A stretch of 64,000 bases of DNA. Origin: Paraphysomonas bandaiensis. Taxonomy: Eukaryota > Chrysophyceae. The notes under the pieces were generated by a model. The model worked only from the letters and a program-made list of their open reading frames with translations, ran no database searches and was not told the DNA's origin. The stretch lies in assembly GCA_965644295.1 (NCBI GenBank), contig CBFFRP010000255.1, positions 186,001-250,000 of the forward strand, given 5' to 3'. Shown here piece by piece: positions 38,102 to 49,959 of the stretch; within the stretch, counting starts at the first letter, position 1; the number at the start of each line of letters is the position of its first letter. The translations under genes were made by a program, and so were the position numbers.

Positions 38102-40528
38102 TCAAGAGTCATCAATTTGGCCCAAAGCGCTCTGCTTCTCCTCCAAAAGTTTAATCGCGTCTTCAAGCTGCTGTGCAGCCTCGTCTCTGATGAGCGCCGC
38201 CTGGAAGATTGTAAGACAAACTATAACAATGATCAATTCTAACCTTTTGATGCGCAATATAAAAATCCGCGATCTCTTCTTTTTCATCAGAGTTAGGCTG
38301 CCGGCCATGTGAATTTTGAAATTCTGATATCCAATTCTTTATCCTACTCTTTATTGCAGATTTTTCTTCAATAGCCTTCTCAACAGCGGACTTCTTCTCA
38401 CCCACTATCTCTTCCAAAACGGCAATCTCATTGAGAAGATATTCTTTATCAGTATATTTATTCGGCCGCGCTTTCTCAACAGGACTCTTTGAGTCAGGTG
38501 AAGATTGACGCTTGCGTTGTTCTGTCTTACTGTGCGGATAAGGAGTTGGAAATTGCTTACGATAATCGGTTTCATCGCTTTCCTTTTTCTTAAACCTCGT
38601 ATCGAGAGGGGCAGGGGAGTTGTCGGCAGAGTATGAGGCAGACAGCTCCCGGCTCAGAGTACGCAGCTGATCAGGAGAGAGTACAAGAGGACCAGGCTGA
38701 ATTGTGGGAGTGTCTTCACTGGTTAGTAGAGACGGTCCTTCGCTGCGTGCTCTATTAGCTTCACTAGTTTTCAGTTGTGATAGCTCTTTTTTCAATTTAT
38801 CAGTCTCGAATTGGAAATCTCGTTCTTTTTGCTTTCCGTTCTCGATCTCTGCACTCAGCTTCCTCTTGAGTACAACAACCTCCTCTGCGAGTTCGTCTCT
38901 CTCCTCTCGCAGTACGTAGAATTTACTTTCTAGCGTTTTTCTTGTAGACTGAAGGCGTTCTGCTGCTTCTTCTTCTTTCTCTTGTATCTCCTTACGACAC
39001 TCCTCCAGTTGTTTACTAAGACTTAAATGCTTGTTACGAGAAGTCTCCGCATCGTAGGATATGGTGCTGAGTTTGTCCTGCATTTGCTGGCGTTCCCGTT
39101 CAAACCGAACACGTGCATCTTCATACTCTCGTTGCACTGTTGCAGTTCGTGCCCGTTCAGATTCTACTGCTGCCTGAGAGGCCTGTAACTTGTCCTGGAG
39201 AATCTTTTTGTCGAACTCAGAGCTGCTCGCAAGTTCATCACGCAATCGCTCGATGCGCTCGCGCTCCCTGTGCTCTTTGTTTAGCTCTGACTGAAGATAG
39301 GCCGCTTGTTCATTCATTGATTGGATCATAGCACGAGAATTCTTAAGCTCTTCCATTGCGGCTTCCCTTCCTCCAGCATTTTGTTGAGCAGAGTCTTTAA
39401 GCTGCCCCTCCATTTGCTGTATCTTCGACTCCAGCTTCTTTTTCTCATCCTCCTCTAGGTATATTATTTTCGTCAGGTCATTGATGCGTTCAGTAAACGC
39501 TCTTGATTGCTCAGTGGAAGCTTTAATACGTTCTTCAATTACCACATCGTGATTCGCAAGCTCTTCCAGTTTCTTCATAACAGCCTTGCTTCCACCTCCT
39601 CCCCGAGATATGTGGTTTAGCTCAGCTCGGAGCATCGTTATCTTTTCCTCATGATCTGATACTGTCTCTATCAGCTGGTGTATGATATGTCTTTCGGACT
39701 TAACACCGTCGTCCTGTTGACTGAATTGCTTGTTAGCAGGAGCCGAAGTCGGGCGACTATGTGGTCGAGTTTTGGTAGGCAACGAGCGGAAACCTGGGGG
39801 ATGGGGGGTGTTGTACGGATTACGGGAGGACTCCATTGCGGGAGACCGACTACGTCCCCTCCTACTTCCTGCAGACTGCGGAAACAACAGTCAGGTAATT
39901 TTAATACATTACACGCACGAGCTACCTTAGATGAGGATCTGTCCTTATCACTCTCAGGATACGCATTGTCTAAACCGTTCAATAATCTGTGGAGCTCTTT
40001 AGGGGGCATCAGTCGAGGTTGTGGAGACCCATCGGCCCGATCAGGTAAAAAACCATCAAAACATCTATCACCATCCTCATTTTGTTGACTAACTCGAGAT
40101 AATATCCCTTCCTTCATGAGCATGTTTACATCCCCATTTAGCTGTCTTATAGTTGATTCAATCGTGTCTAGGCGATCCTTGATACATCGGGTATGTAAAA
40201 GGTGTATATCGATATGTTCCACATTTATATCATATCCACATACACTTGTCAACGCGTCCACACGTCGCGAAAGGGTGTCAAAACTACTGGATGTCACGCT
40301 CTTCGAGTACCTGTCTGGATCGTCAACTGCAGCAGATAACTTTTCAACTTTCGACTCCACTGATTCAACATACTTGCTAAGTCTATTTACAATAGCTAGA
40401 GTTTCTTTTCTTTCTTGTACGATTTCGTCATATCGCGAATTGTATGTGTCTTGCACTTTAGTCATGAACACGCTCATTTGCTGCTCAACAACAGATGCAA
40501 CAAAATCCTCAACCTTCTTCTTTTCCAT
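38102..40528 (-). CDS. Large coiled-coil protein with conserved-looking C-terminal motif
   Basis: Three exons, complement(38102..38200, 38244..39875, 39926..40528), give 777 aa; all junctions are phase 0. Start MEKKKVEDF (40528) was chosen over an upstream start. Residues 1-140 are helical. A basic, Pro/Ser-rich stretch at about 200-255 (SAGSRRGRSRSPAMESSRN) follows. A long heptad-rich coiled coil runs about 265-560, then a Pro/Ser linker, and a final helical region contains IKNWISEFQNSHGRQPNSDE. That last motif (W-x3-F-x3-HGRxP-x3-EK) looks like the small helical segment seen in FAM13-type and many protist proteins. No motor or enzyme domain is seen. A cytoskeletal or centrosomal scaffold is possible. 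Confidence 0.78.
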
Positions 40529-41169
40529 AGTGCGATAAGTCTTGAATATACTGTATACAACACGTTTATAGGGTACACAAGTATGAGCGTTGTACAATGC
40601 TCTACTATATCAGTACACAGACCTTTGAATAATGCTGCCTATTTCTTTGTCGCTCGGATCATCTCAACTGCCGGTATAGCATTGTAGTATGTAGGTTCCT
40701 ACCATATACACACACCTACAGACTGTATCTATATATACCTCCGACCTACGACCCCTCATACATACATACATACAGTCACAGTCACGCTCCGCTTATCCAC
40801 AGCGTTCATACACTAACTTCCTATTCGTAAAACTGACGATAAATTTTAGGAAAGTTCTTATTTTTTTTTCAGCATTACTTCGTATCTACAGCAGTATACC
40901 TCGACGACTACAGTTGTATTACAGAGCCATGTCCTACAGCAGTATCAGCAAGGTAGTCTGCTGTATACCCAAAGGATCTCAGCCATGAACAGCAAATGCA
41001 CTCTAGAAACAACGAACACATCCAACATACGGCATACACATACATATCCAGATACACGTACACGTACACATACATACATGCCTCTATAGCAGAGCAGACA
41101 GCAGTGGACCCTCCATATACACAGCCATATCCATACACCACATTGTCAGACGACCGAATATATCTCACT
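40529..41169. promoter_or_regulatory. Divergent intergenic spacer
   Basis: Lies between the coiled-coil gene (-) and the SRSF1-like gene (+). It contains an ACATACATAC run near 40760-40773 and a T-run at about 40858-40869; nothing else was recognised. Confidence 0.4.
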
Positions 41170-42118
41170 ATGGCGTATCGCATTTACGTGGGCAATCTTC
41201 CAATGGATGTGAAGGAGAGAGAGGTGGAGGATTTGTTTTATAAATATGGCCGCATACGCGACATCGACCTAAAGACTCCATCTCGCCCTCCCGCTTATGC
41301 TTTCGTGTCATTTGAGTATCAGGAGGATGCAGATGCAGCTATAAGAGGAAGGTATAGTTTAGTATAGTGATGAACTTGTTCGTTATGTCACACTGCACTA
41401 TAGAGATGGATATGACTTTGACGGCGACCGTCTGCGTGTTGAATACTCCAAGGGTAGTCGCGGCTCTGACCGTGGTGACTTCCGTCGCGATAATCGCGGC
41501 CGTGGTGGAGGCCGTCGAAGTGACTGGCGCGTGATTGTGACTCGACTCCCTCGATCTGCCAGCTGGCAGGATTTAAAGGACTTCATGCGTAGAGCAGGGG
41601 ACGTTATCTATGCCGACGTTGATAGCAATGGAGATGGCATTGTGGAATACAGTAATGAGGATGACATGGAAAATGCTGTTCGCAAATTGGATGACACAGA
41701 ATTCAAGAACCCTTTTGACCGGTCATATGTTCGTGTCAAATTTGCGGATCGCGGACGCGACCGCAGCAGGAGCAGATCCAGGGATCGCCACCGCCGGAGT
41801 CGCAGCAGAGACAGCAGAAGTGGTAGTCGAGATCGCGATAGGGGATCATCTCGCCGGGATAGATCAGGTTCCCGCAGTCGTAGTAGGTCGCGTAGCGGCA
41901 GTGGGGGCCGTAGAGGAAGAAAGGACCGCAGCAGAAGCGCCTCGAGGTCCAGGTCCGTCAGTGTACGAGATGACCGTCGCCGCGCCTCCCGCTCTGCCTC
42001 CCGGTCTCCTTCTAGGTCAAAGTCTCGTTCACCTTCCCCTGCCAGAGGGGGTAGACAAGAGGAAAATGGATCATCTAGACGACGCAGCCCTAGCCGCAGT
42101 CCAAGCGCTGAGGCGTAG
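41170..42118 (+). CDS. SRSF1: SRSF1-like SR splicing factor
   Basis: Two exons, join(41170..41351, 41404..42118), give 298 aa. RRM1 (about 1-75) has RNP2 RIYVGNL and RNP1 AYAFVSFE. A Gly/Arg-rich hinge ([12 protein letters not shown]) links to RRM2 (about 115-190), which carries the heptapeptide SWQDLKD, the signature of the SRSF1-type pseudo-RRM. The last ~100 residues form an RS domain with dense RS and SR dipeptides, the site of SRPK phosphorylation in known members. SRSF1-type proteins bind exonic enhancers, help define 5' splice sites and shuttle from the nucleus. The 52-bp intron interrupts the end of RRM1. The orthologue group is clear from SWQDLKD; the gene symbol is by homology. Confidence 0.92.
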
Positions 42119-43901
42119 ATGCTTTTGCGGATGAATGACAGTACCCTTGTGTAACAGATGCCCCTGTTGGAGGGGAGGTGGGTGCTGTATGCGTTTCTGT
42201 AGTCTACGTTAAGTAGCAGTTGGTTGATGTTAGGTAACGTGTGTGGGCTTCACAATGTCATTTTTTCTAATAATACTACGTTTCAGTGACGCTATAGCGA
42301 TATTTTCCCATTTACTTGTCATGAGATAGGAGATAGAAAGAGTTTATGTATGCTCTCGCTAGGTTTTATGTGATTTCATGCAGGGGAAAGATGAGCTACC
42401 ATAAAACCCAGTGTTTTAGCAATAACATGGGACCGATAGCGAATATGTAGTATTGTGGCTTGTGACCCACTTCAGAAAGACTAAGACATATTGATGTAGT
42501 AACTACTGCAGTGGAGAGGTCCACCAGAACATCTACAGACTATTGAGGGAGACCGCCAGTAATTCATTAAGTGAGAGAGAATACAGTATTGTGGTGCTGT
42601 CTGTCATCACGATTAATGGGCTCCACTATCTACCAATATTGATGGAATATTTGACCAGTCCACCAATCAATATATTTTACAATATATTGTTCCCTATCCC
42701 TGCTATCTACTATATATGCAGAAGGAGGATAGAGCTGACAATAGGCGTGTAAGAGTCACAACTTGTTGTAAGGCAATAACAAGCCACAAGTTGATAGTAA
42801 TGATAGTGTTATTAGCTTGTTTTATCAGAGGTTATCTGTGATAATAATGACTAGCATTCTAATCTATCTTCTATCACAGACTACACCTACAGCTCACCGC
42901 TTGGGCACATATATATGTATATGCCCTTACTCTATACCAATCCACTGTACATATCCTACACCGTATTGTCATCATACACCGTATAATGGTATACCGTTAC
43001 CCTACTGTAGCTGGCTGTCTACACTGTATATATCCTGTATACTATACATCCACAGTATTGTGCAATATACAGCAGTATACTATCAAACCAAGCTTTCACT
43101 CCAATGACAGCCAACCTCCTATACGGGGATGACAACACAACTAATGTAGCATTACATTTTATCTAACTACTGCATGCTGCGTATCAATTAATTGCGATAA
43201 TTGAAATTGAGACATCAAGTAATAATTGCAATTATAATTGACTACAATCTGCGTCAATTAATTGATACGCAGCCTTATTGTTCCTACACTACTTTGATCT
43301 ATTATACACATTTCTAACAATTGTTACTTGAGTTCAATGTTAAAGAAGAATTATATATTTACTATTGGCAAGATAGTTTATGTATTCTATTAACATTAAC
43401 ATGATATATCATTACACAAGCTAAATACGTTATGCATAACTTCCAAAACCCTTGCAAAATGAAGCAACACTTCATAGTTTCTAGATAACTACAAAACACT
43501 ATAAAATATAATTCCGCTATGTTGTTTACGTCACAAAAAGATAATCACGCAATATATATTACGAGTGTAGAGGACGCAAATCACAACATGTTCATCCGTA
43601 CTTTAATTATAAATTTAACTGAGCTGTCTCAATATTACGTCAAAAACAGAACTGAGTAAGGAGGCATTTGTAGATATATTCTGCGGTACGTATACCACCA
43701 ATCGCATTTACATCACAGCAATGCAGTACAGCAGTGTATTTCCCAACACTTTTCCGACATTTCAAGAGAAATGTATTCAAAAGATGCACATAATTTCATT
43801 TATATTAAGAATAAATAATACATATATCTAATATAAGGACGTCCGGAAAAAATCTAACCTCTACATTCCGCTAAAAAAAAGAATTACAAGATTACGTTCA
43901 A
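42119..43901. other. Convergent spacer with a small MITE
   Basis: AT-rich, with no supported gene. It contains the element at 43176-43273 and a cluster of CCGTAT/GTATACC words at 42955-43010. Confidence 0.6.
43176..43273. mobile_element. Short MITE-like element, 19-bp inverted ends
   Basis: GCTGCGTATCAATTAATTG (43176-43194) and its exact reverse complement (43255-43273) bound a 98-bp sequence containing ATAATTGCAATTATAATTG. Ends resemble those of 30131-30818 and 14409-14600. Confidence 0.75.
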
Positions 43902-46274
43902 TTAAGATACAGCATTACCTAGCTCTCTAGTCAGTGCCTCGGACAACTTCAACGAAAGCTTCCGGAATTCTTCCGTTCTTTTCTTCATCATTTCTTCAAT
44001 CTCAATATCTTTTTCATTTACCTACAAACATCATGATGAATGCTCCTATTATGGTAGGACTGTAGTTACATACCTTGTGCTTTAACCTCTCACATTCATT
44101 GTTCGCCTGATTTAAAGCACTTTGCAGCGAAGTAATTTTTTCTTCATTATCCGATACTCTGCATAAGTAGCATAACACAAAAAATTTATTCAACCCCAGC
44201 ACAACACCTTCGGTCCAAAGAAACACACTCTTTAGCATGCTTATCACATTCCGACTCCGCAGCCTGCAGCTTTTCTCTCAGTGATCTATTCTGCGTTCTC
44301 ATCTCCTTTTCTTCTTCCTATTGAATTCAATAAGCACGTATATCGCTATTTCGGCATCTACACTCACTCTACAAATAGTCAAAGAGTTCTGCAAGTCATC
44401 AAGTTGCCTCTTATGATCGCTACGCATTCCCTGTCATAAAACCGTTAGTAAAAAATGTATAAACAACCAATATAGCTAACACCTTAATATCATCAAGCAT
44501 TCCCTGACAGCGAGCTTCGTAATCATTTCTTACAGCGTAAGCTGCTTCCAACCTGATCAAAATCACTTACAAAGGTACACAATTTAGAAAATATACGAAC
44601 CGCTGCTTGAGATCGTCTATCATTTTCTCCGCCCTCGTACGCTCACTTTCTCGAGCAGAAGCAGCAGACTCCTCGCACCTAAAAATATTAATTACTAGAG
44701 AGGACATAATATATAATAGTGGTATTACTTCTGAGTAATCTGTAATTGAAGAGTGGACAATTCAGCACAGCTCTCTGAGTACTTTTCCTGCGCAAACCAA
44801 ATAGTCAAAAGTTATTCCTCAGAGCACTCAAACCGTACGTTTATAAGGGCAACTTCGTTCGAAAGAGAGGAAATTCTCTCCGCTGCTGCAGCAGTGCTCT
44901 CCGCCGCTGCTTTGCGTACTTTATTTATTTCTTCCAAACACCTGCTCTGCTCTGTAGCGAGGGCAGCCTCAGCTTGACTACGAGTACGTTCCAGCTCACT
45001 CTCAGCAGCTTCCGCGCGCTCTTTCGCCCTAGAGACAAAGAATAACTACCAAATATGATCACATATTTGTGAGGCTATAACCTATCAAGCGCTGCCGTCG
45101 CTGCATGTGCCTCCGCTGCCGCTTTAGACTCCTGTAGGAAGCAGACATGTTACTTTATATCGTAGAATGAGGAATATCAAATTCACACTTTGATAGTGAG
45201 GTCAGAACATTTAGACTGCAATGCTCGTAACTCCTCATGCAGAGCGTCAAGCTCCTCTTGCGACTGTCTCTGCATGCGTTCGAGCTGTATCTGTAAGTGG
45301 TCTATACTGTCTCTAGCTTTTCGGAGGCGCTCTCGAAGGGCATCCCTCTCTGCAGCACAGGCCTTCACCTCTGCGCTCATGTCCGCGATTTCTTTTTTAT
45401 ATTGTTCCGCTGCTTCTTCCCGCTCTCGACCCCATGCTTCTTGAGCCACCGCAAACTCGTTCATTTGCTCTGAAATGCGAAGTTTAGCGGCCCGAAGTGC
45501 TTCATCCAGCTCATTAATCTTGTGCTGATCTCGCAATGTGAGTTGCTCTAAATCTGTAATGCGTATAGCAGACGCATCTAGCTGGCGTTGAGCATCTGCA
45601 AATTTTCTCACTTCAACGGACAACTGCTGCTTGAGGCGTTCATTTTCCCTTTTCAAATCCGCAATGCACTTCTCAAAGTCTGGTTGCGGTGGCTTCTCAG
45701 GAGGAGGGGGCGTGGGGGGACGTGGCTCTTCCTGCCGATACAGGCCATTATTCCATTTATCTACTTTATCGAGTACTTCGCCGCTAACTAAGTTCCCAGC
45801 AAGTAATATTACCAAGGGGGTTGATCGACCCCTGAATGCAGCTTCAAACGCCATTGCACCGTCATCACTGATTTGGTTCCATCTTAAATCTATGTGCCTC
45901 AGCGTTTTATTCCCAATAATAACATTCGCAAGAGCGACAGCGCCATCGTCACAAACTCCATTGTTTCTTAGATCTAGATGAACAAGAGAAGAGTTCTTTT
46001 CGAAGGCACTCGCAATGAATGAAGTTCCTGAAGATCCCAACTGGTTCCACTCTAATGATAGTATCTGAAGACTGTTGTTTCGTCTCAGCATCTCTGATAT
46101 GGCCTGTGCGCCTCTACTTCCCAAACAGTTACCTCGAAGGATAAGACGAGTGGTTTTACAGTAGTCTGTGTCTTGTGAAGAGAGTTTAGCACATAACTTG
46201 GCACAGTTCTCATCTCCTATGAACTTATCTATGCACAGCACCTCATCAGATGAGAAACTGAAGAGATCGTTCAT
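43902..46274 (-). CDS. LRRC45: LRRC45-like centrosome protein
   Basis: Ten exons (-): 45189..46274, 45082..45131, 44839..45028, 44729..44787, 44601..44678, 44483..44552, 44368..44430, 44229..44317, 44074..44158, 43902..44021; 629 aa. Residues about 40-175 are ribonuclease-inhibitor-type leucine-rich repeats, with SLEWNQLG, LDLRNNGV and IDLRWNQIS. These match the repeat order and spacing recalled for LRRC45 (LEWN, LDLRNN, LDLRWN), followed by an AGN...GEVLDKV end. A proline-rich hinge (PPTPPPPEKPP) leads into ~430 residues of coiled coil. LRRC45 (about 670 aa in animals) acts at centriole linkers and appendages and in ciliogenesis, suggesting this organism has centrioles. Homology is judged from memory. 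Confidence 0.78.
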
Positions 46275-46787
46275 TGTGTGCACTGGAATTATTGTGACAA
46301 TCTCTCGTAAGTGTGATAGATCGATATCGAGTAAACGAGTAGCTTATGAGGGAGAGCCGTGTATACACCCCTCTGCTGTATGACCATATTTAAATCCTAC
46401 ACATCTGGACATACGGAGTCAGAGTACCGGATACATACTCTCGTATCAGCTGTAGATATTGGCACAAAGTATTATCAGAAAACCCAATTTTTCATCAACC
46501 AGATTTCTCCAAACTCAATTTTTAGCACCTGGAAAACACAGTGCTTTCAAGAGATTTTGGGGTACCGGTATCAGAAATCCCCATATAAAAAAGCACAATT
46601 TTCGACGATAGCAGTAGAAAGATGCAAAAGCAAGTGTCATTGCTGTGTACGAGTAGACTATGATGATACTGCATGTAGATGCATCTCACTGATGTACAGT
46701 AAATAGACGCTATTCTATGCGCATCCGCAGAGGAAATATATTGTATAATAGTTTTCTTCTCCTGTAGACTGATTGCTTCTTTCAACC
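46275..46787. promoter_or_regulatory. Divergent intergenic spacer
   Basis: Lies between the LRRC45-like (-) and CHERP-like (+) genes; both promoters must lie in about 510 bp. GGGGTACCGGTATC at 46559-46572 contains a small palindrome (GGTACC). Confidence 0.4.
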
Positions 46788-48317
46788 ATGGCCAATGAAA
46801 GCAGCTGTCTTCCTGCCTCTGCTCCGGCTGATGCCGATACCAAAAATCGAATTAACAAACTTATCGGCTATGTTGTTAGAAACGGCCAGGAATTCGAAGA
46901 TATGGTTCGTAAAAAAGAGGAATCTAACCCAAAGTTTAGTTTCCTGCAAGGTGGAGAGCATTCTGCATACTATAAATGGGCGCTATTCTGCTCTAGGCGC
47001 CATTACAGTGATGAGGAGGTTCGTCGAATCGAAGCCTCCCATTGCAATAGACTCAAGGAAGTCCCACCTGGATCACTCGAACTCACACCAGAAGATAAGC
47101 AGTCGTTTAAGTCCATGCTTGCTAATAATACTGGATCAAAAGAATGTGTGAAAGGACTTAGGAAATGGACGGCTTTACGGTCACATTCAATGGTGTCTAT
47201 AGCTGAAGAAATGCAACTCTTTGCAACTACGGTACCATACGGATCAACACCCCAAGCAGTTGTTTTTACAAAACTTCTTCATATGGTATACGTAGTGAAT
47301 GATATATTTTTCAACCGATCCTCTGCTACAATGCGTGGTCCCTATACTGATATTTTAGGAAGTGAATGGGACGCCCCTGCGGTTGATGTGGTGTCCTGCT
47401 TTTATCCCCGACTATCTCAAATAATGCGAGATGCATATACACATGCAGTGGAAGAAAGTGGGAAACAAAAGCTTGTTCGTATTATTGATCTATGGGTTGC
47501 GAAGGGGTTTTTGGTTGCTGACCAACGCGACACTCTGTTGAGTGCTATGCGGTCATCCGAAGTGCCGCCTCCGCCTTCGACCAAGTTGCATTCTCCCTAC
47601 CCATTGGATCTTCCAGCTCCTCCAGCTCCTCCAGGACCACCTCTTCAGCCTCCTCCTCCACTACAAGTACCTAGTCCAAACTTACCGTGCCCTCCTGGAC
47701 CCTTTGCTGCCGGTGGTCCTCCCCCCCCACCAGGCTTACCCCCACCTCCTGCTCCTCTTTTCAAAGTAGACTTACGCACATGCTCAGTGGGAACCATGGT
47801 AAATGTCATTAGAGCTGCTCTGGCTGTGGGACAGAAAAAATATTCTCCCTTGCCAGCAACTGCTGCTCATCACACACCCTCTCCCTATGTTGAGCCTGGC
47901 AGACTGGAGGCGAGGGTGGGTGAGTACTACAGGAAAGTTAATAAAGTTTTAGGGAGGGAGGATGTCGACAATCATCAATGGGGAAGGGGTGCGACCAGAG
48001 ACAGAAGCGATTCCGTGGATGAGAGCAACATCGCTAAAAGATCTAAATTGAGTGCTCATGAGAGCAGACCAGCAGAAGTTATTGCCGACGACAACGTCGG
48101 GCACACTATGTTACGAGGTCTTGGGTGGCAGAAAGGAGGTGGCCTTGGTGCGAATGGCTCTGGTGTAGTTGATCCAGTGCAACCTCAAGGTAATGCCGAC
48201 AAAAGGGGTGTGGGTGCTGGGAATTCTTCATCTGGGTTGGGCAGTAGTGAATACTTAGAGTATCGTGGAATGATGAGTTCTGATTACAAAACAAGATTTG
48301 CAGATCGCCATAGCTAA
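46788..48317 (+). CDS. CHERP: CHERP-like SURP/CID/G-patch splicing protein
   Basis: A single exon gives 509 aa from ATG 46788 (an earlier in-frame non-ATG start at 46773 was rejected). A SURP domain (about 20-75) has FEDMVRKKEESNPKFSFL and YYKWALF. A CID/RPR-like helical domain (about 105-250) follows. A polyproline tract lies at about 260-330, and a C-terminal G-patch (about 440-490) has MLRGLGWQKGGGLGANGSG. This SURP-CID-Pro-G-patch order is characteristic of CHERP, a U2 snRNP-associated factor whose CID binds the RNA polymerase II tail. G-patches activate DEAH helicases. Animal CHERP is longer, with an RS-rich part that is reduced here. This is a rare intronless long gene in this window. 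Confidence 0.85.
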   Translation: MANESSCLPASAPADADTKNRINKLIGYVVRNGQEFEDMVRKKEESNPKFSFLQGGEHSAYYKWALFCSRRHYSDEEVRRIEASHCNRLKEVPPGSLELTPEDKQSFKSMLANNTGSKECVKGLRKWTALRSHSMVSIAEEMQLFATTVPYGSTPQAVVFTKLLHMVYVVNDIFFNRSSATMRGPYTDILGSEWDAPAVDVVSCFYPRLSQIMRDAYTHAVEESGKQKLVRIIDLWVAKGFLVADQRDTLLSAMRSSEVPPPPSTKLHSPYPLDLPAPPAPPGPPLQPPPPLQVPSPNLPCPPGPFAAGGPPPPPGLPPPPAPLFKVDLRTCSVGTMVNVIRAALAVGQKKYSPLPATAAHHTPSPYVEPGRLEARVGEYYRKVNKVLGREDVDNHQWGRGATRDRSDSVDESNIAKRSKLSAHESRPAEVIADDNVGHTMLRGLGWQKGGGLGANGSGVVDPVQPQGNADKRGVGAGNSSSGLGSSEYLEYRGMMSSDYKTRFADRHS

Positions 48318-48959
48318 GCTCACTTGCTTTTTAGTAATCGATGTTGCATGCTGAACTGATATACCACTTAGTTATTAATTAGTATCTGTATTAATACATA
48401 ATTATCCCCATTTTGTCTCGAAGAAGTGTTTATTAGCCTGAATCAGGTTCAACAGACCGCTCATATTAACACCAGGAAAATATACACATTCAACTACAAT
48501 ATTAGGTTCAAACAGATACCATCACTTCTGAAAATAAGTTATCTTTATAACTTATAACCATGACTTCGCAGCAACTTCAAGAATTAGGAGTAGTGACATC
48601 CAGTCCTCTCAGGGTGGTACCTATCAGTCTATCAGAATGGTGTGCTTATCAGGATGACATTCGCGTCATTTGCACTTGACTTGTACTTATAAATGTGATT
48701 ATGCCAACGGCATCAAAATGCCTCGCGTATACGACAGCAGGGTTTCCACATGCGATATTATTGGCATAATGCAATGTGATCTAGAATTTTGTTGCATACA
48801 TTGAAGCATAGCGATGTTTTTTCTAGTACACAAAATACTAATTTAAAGAACTACGGTATGAATTAATGTCGTTTCATACTTATATATTTCTTATTAGCAA
48901 ATTATTATAGTAGGTGCAAAGAACCTTAAAATGATATCACTCGGTTCCATTTAATAATG
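48318..48959. other. Convergent spacer
   Basis: AT-rich; no feature recognised. An ATG near 48560 opens only a short frame. Confidence 0.5.
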
Positions 48960-49664
48960 CTACCTTTGATTAATTGCAAAAAAAGCGACTCCTACAACAC
49001 TGATAATGCCCATACAAAACCCAGACCCAGCCATCCATTTAAACTTTTTTTGGTCATTTAAGGAACTATCGAGGTGGTGCTTCGTCTTCCGAAGCTCCTG
49101 TAAAAGTAAGTCTCTTTCCCTCCTCGTCGATTCCAGCTCCATATTCATTTGGTCAATAACTACTTTTCGGGCATTAAGTGCTTCAGTTGTAACTACAGCA
49201 TTTGCGGATCGTGATACAGCATCATATATCATACCAAACTGATCAGTCTTCGCCATGCGCTCTGCTGTTTGCTTTGCACAGACTTCGATTTCCACTATCA
49301 CACCTTCTTTCTTCCTATCTACTAACGCAGATATATCAGCAATATGCTTCTGTAAATGCGCTTTAATAGCATCATCATTAGCCACAAATGAAGGAAAATA
49401 CACGTTCATTTCGCGTCTCAGTAATTGAGGTATATCACTTGTAATGTACTCGTTGACAACCTTTCGCGCCATATCCGGGACTCTCTCACTGATACGAGAA
49501 TCACACTTCCTCATAAGATCCGACCATATGTCCCATTTATCGAGCTCTCTCACCCAGAACTCTTTGTTCTGTTGTTTCTGCAGTTCTTCACGGGCGGCAT
49601 TCTTCGCTACTTCTATAATCACATTCTGATTTAAAGGGAGAGAAGGGTCTGAATATTCAGGCAT
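48960..49664 (-). CDS. Tail-anchored coiled-coil protein
   Basis: An intronless frame of 234 aa starting at ATG 49664. It is mostly helical and charged, with heptad-like stretches at about 70-130 and 160-205 (MELESTRRERDLLLQELRKT). A single hydrophobic segment lies at the extreme C-terminus (about 211-231: FKWMAGSGFCMGIISVVGVA), followed by only a few polar residues. This is the layout of a tail-anchored protein of the ER, Golgi or outer mitochondrial membrane. No family was recognised. It is divergent to the acyltransferase gene across 295 bp. Confidence 0.72.
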   Translation of the reverse strand: MPEYSDPSLPLNQNVIIEVAKNAAREELQKQQNKEFWVRELDKWDIWSDLMRKCDSRISERVPDMARKVVNEYITSDIPQLLRREMNVYFPSFVANDDAIKAHLQKHIADISALVDRKKEGVIVEIEVCAKQTAERMAKTDQFGMIYDAVSRSANAVVTTEALNARKVVIDQMNMELESTRRERDLLLQELRKTKHHLDSSLNDQKKFKWMAGSGFCMGIISVVGVAFFAINQR

Positions 49665-49959
49665 ATCTCACTCGGGGTGGTGCAGATAGGAGAACCACTG
49701 CACTGGATCATATATATGCTGTGTATATATGTGTGTGTACACGACTCATGATACCATATCCCACTGCGGCATCCCATATATGGGATACAGTTATCCCTAC
49801 TGGAGTACAGCCGTATACCATACTATACCGTACTCCAGCTCATAGGCATCTGCAGATAGATACAGCAGACTCAGGCTAGTGATGCAACACTCCGCACCCC
49901 CTCAGCCCTCTCCCTTGAAAGCACAACCACGTGTTGTCCTGTAGCAATCTCTCTACTTG

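Noticed and set aside
42543-43107. Short frames rich in Tyr/Ile
   Set aside because: Composition reflects TATA-rich DNA; no coding features.
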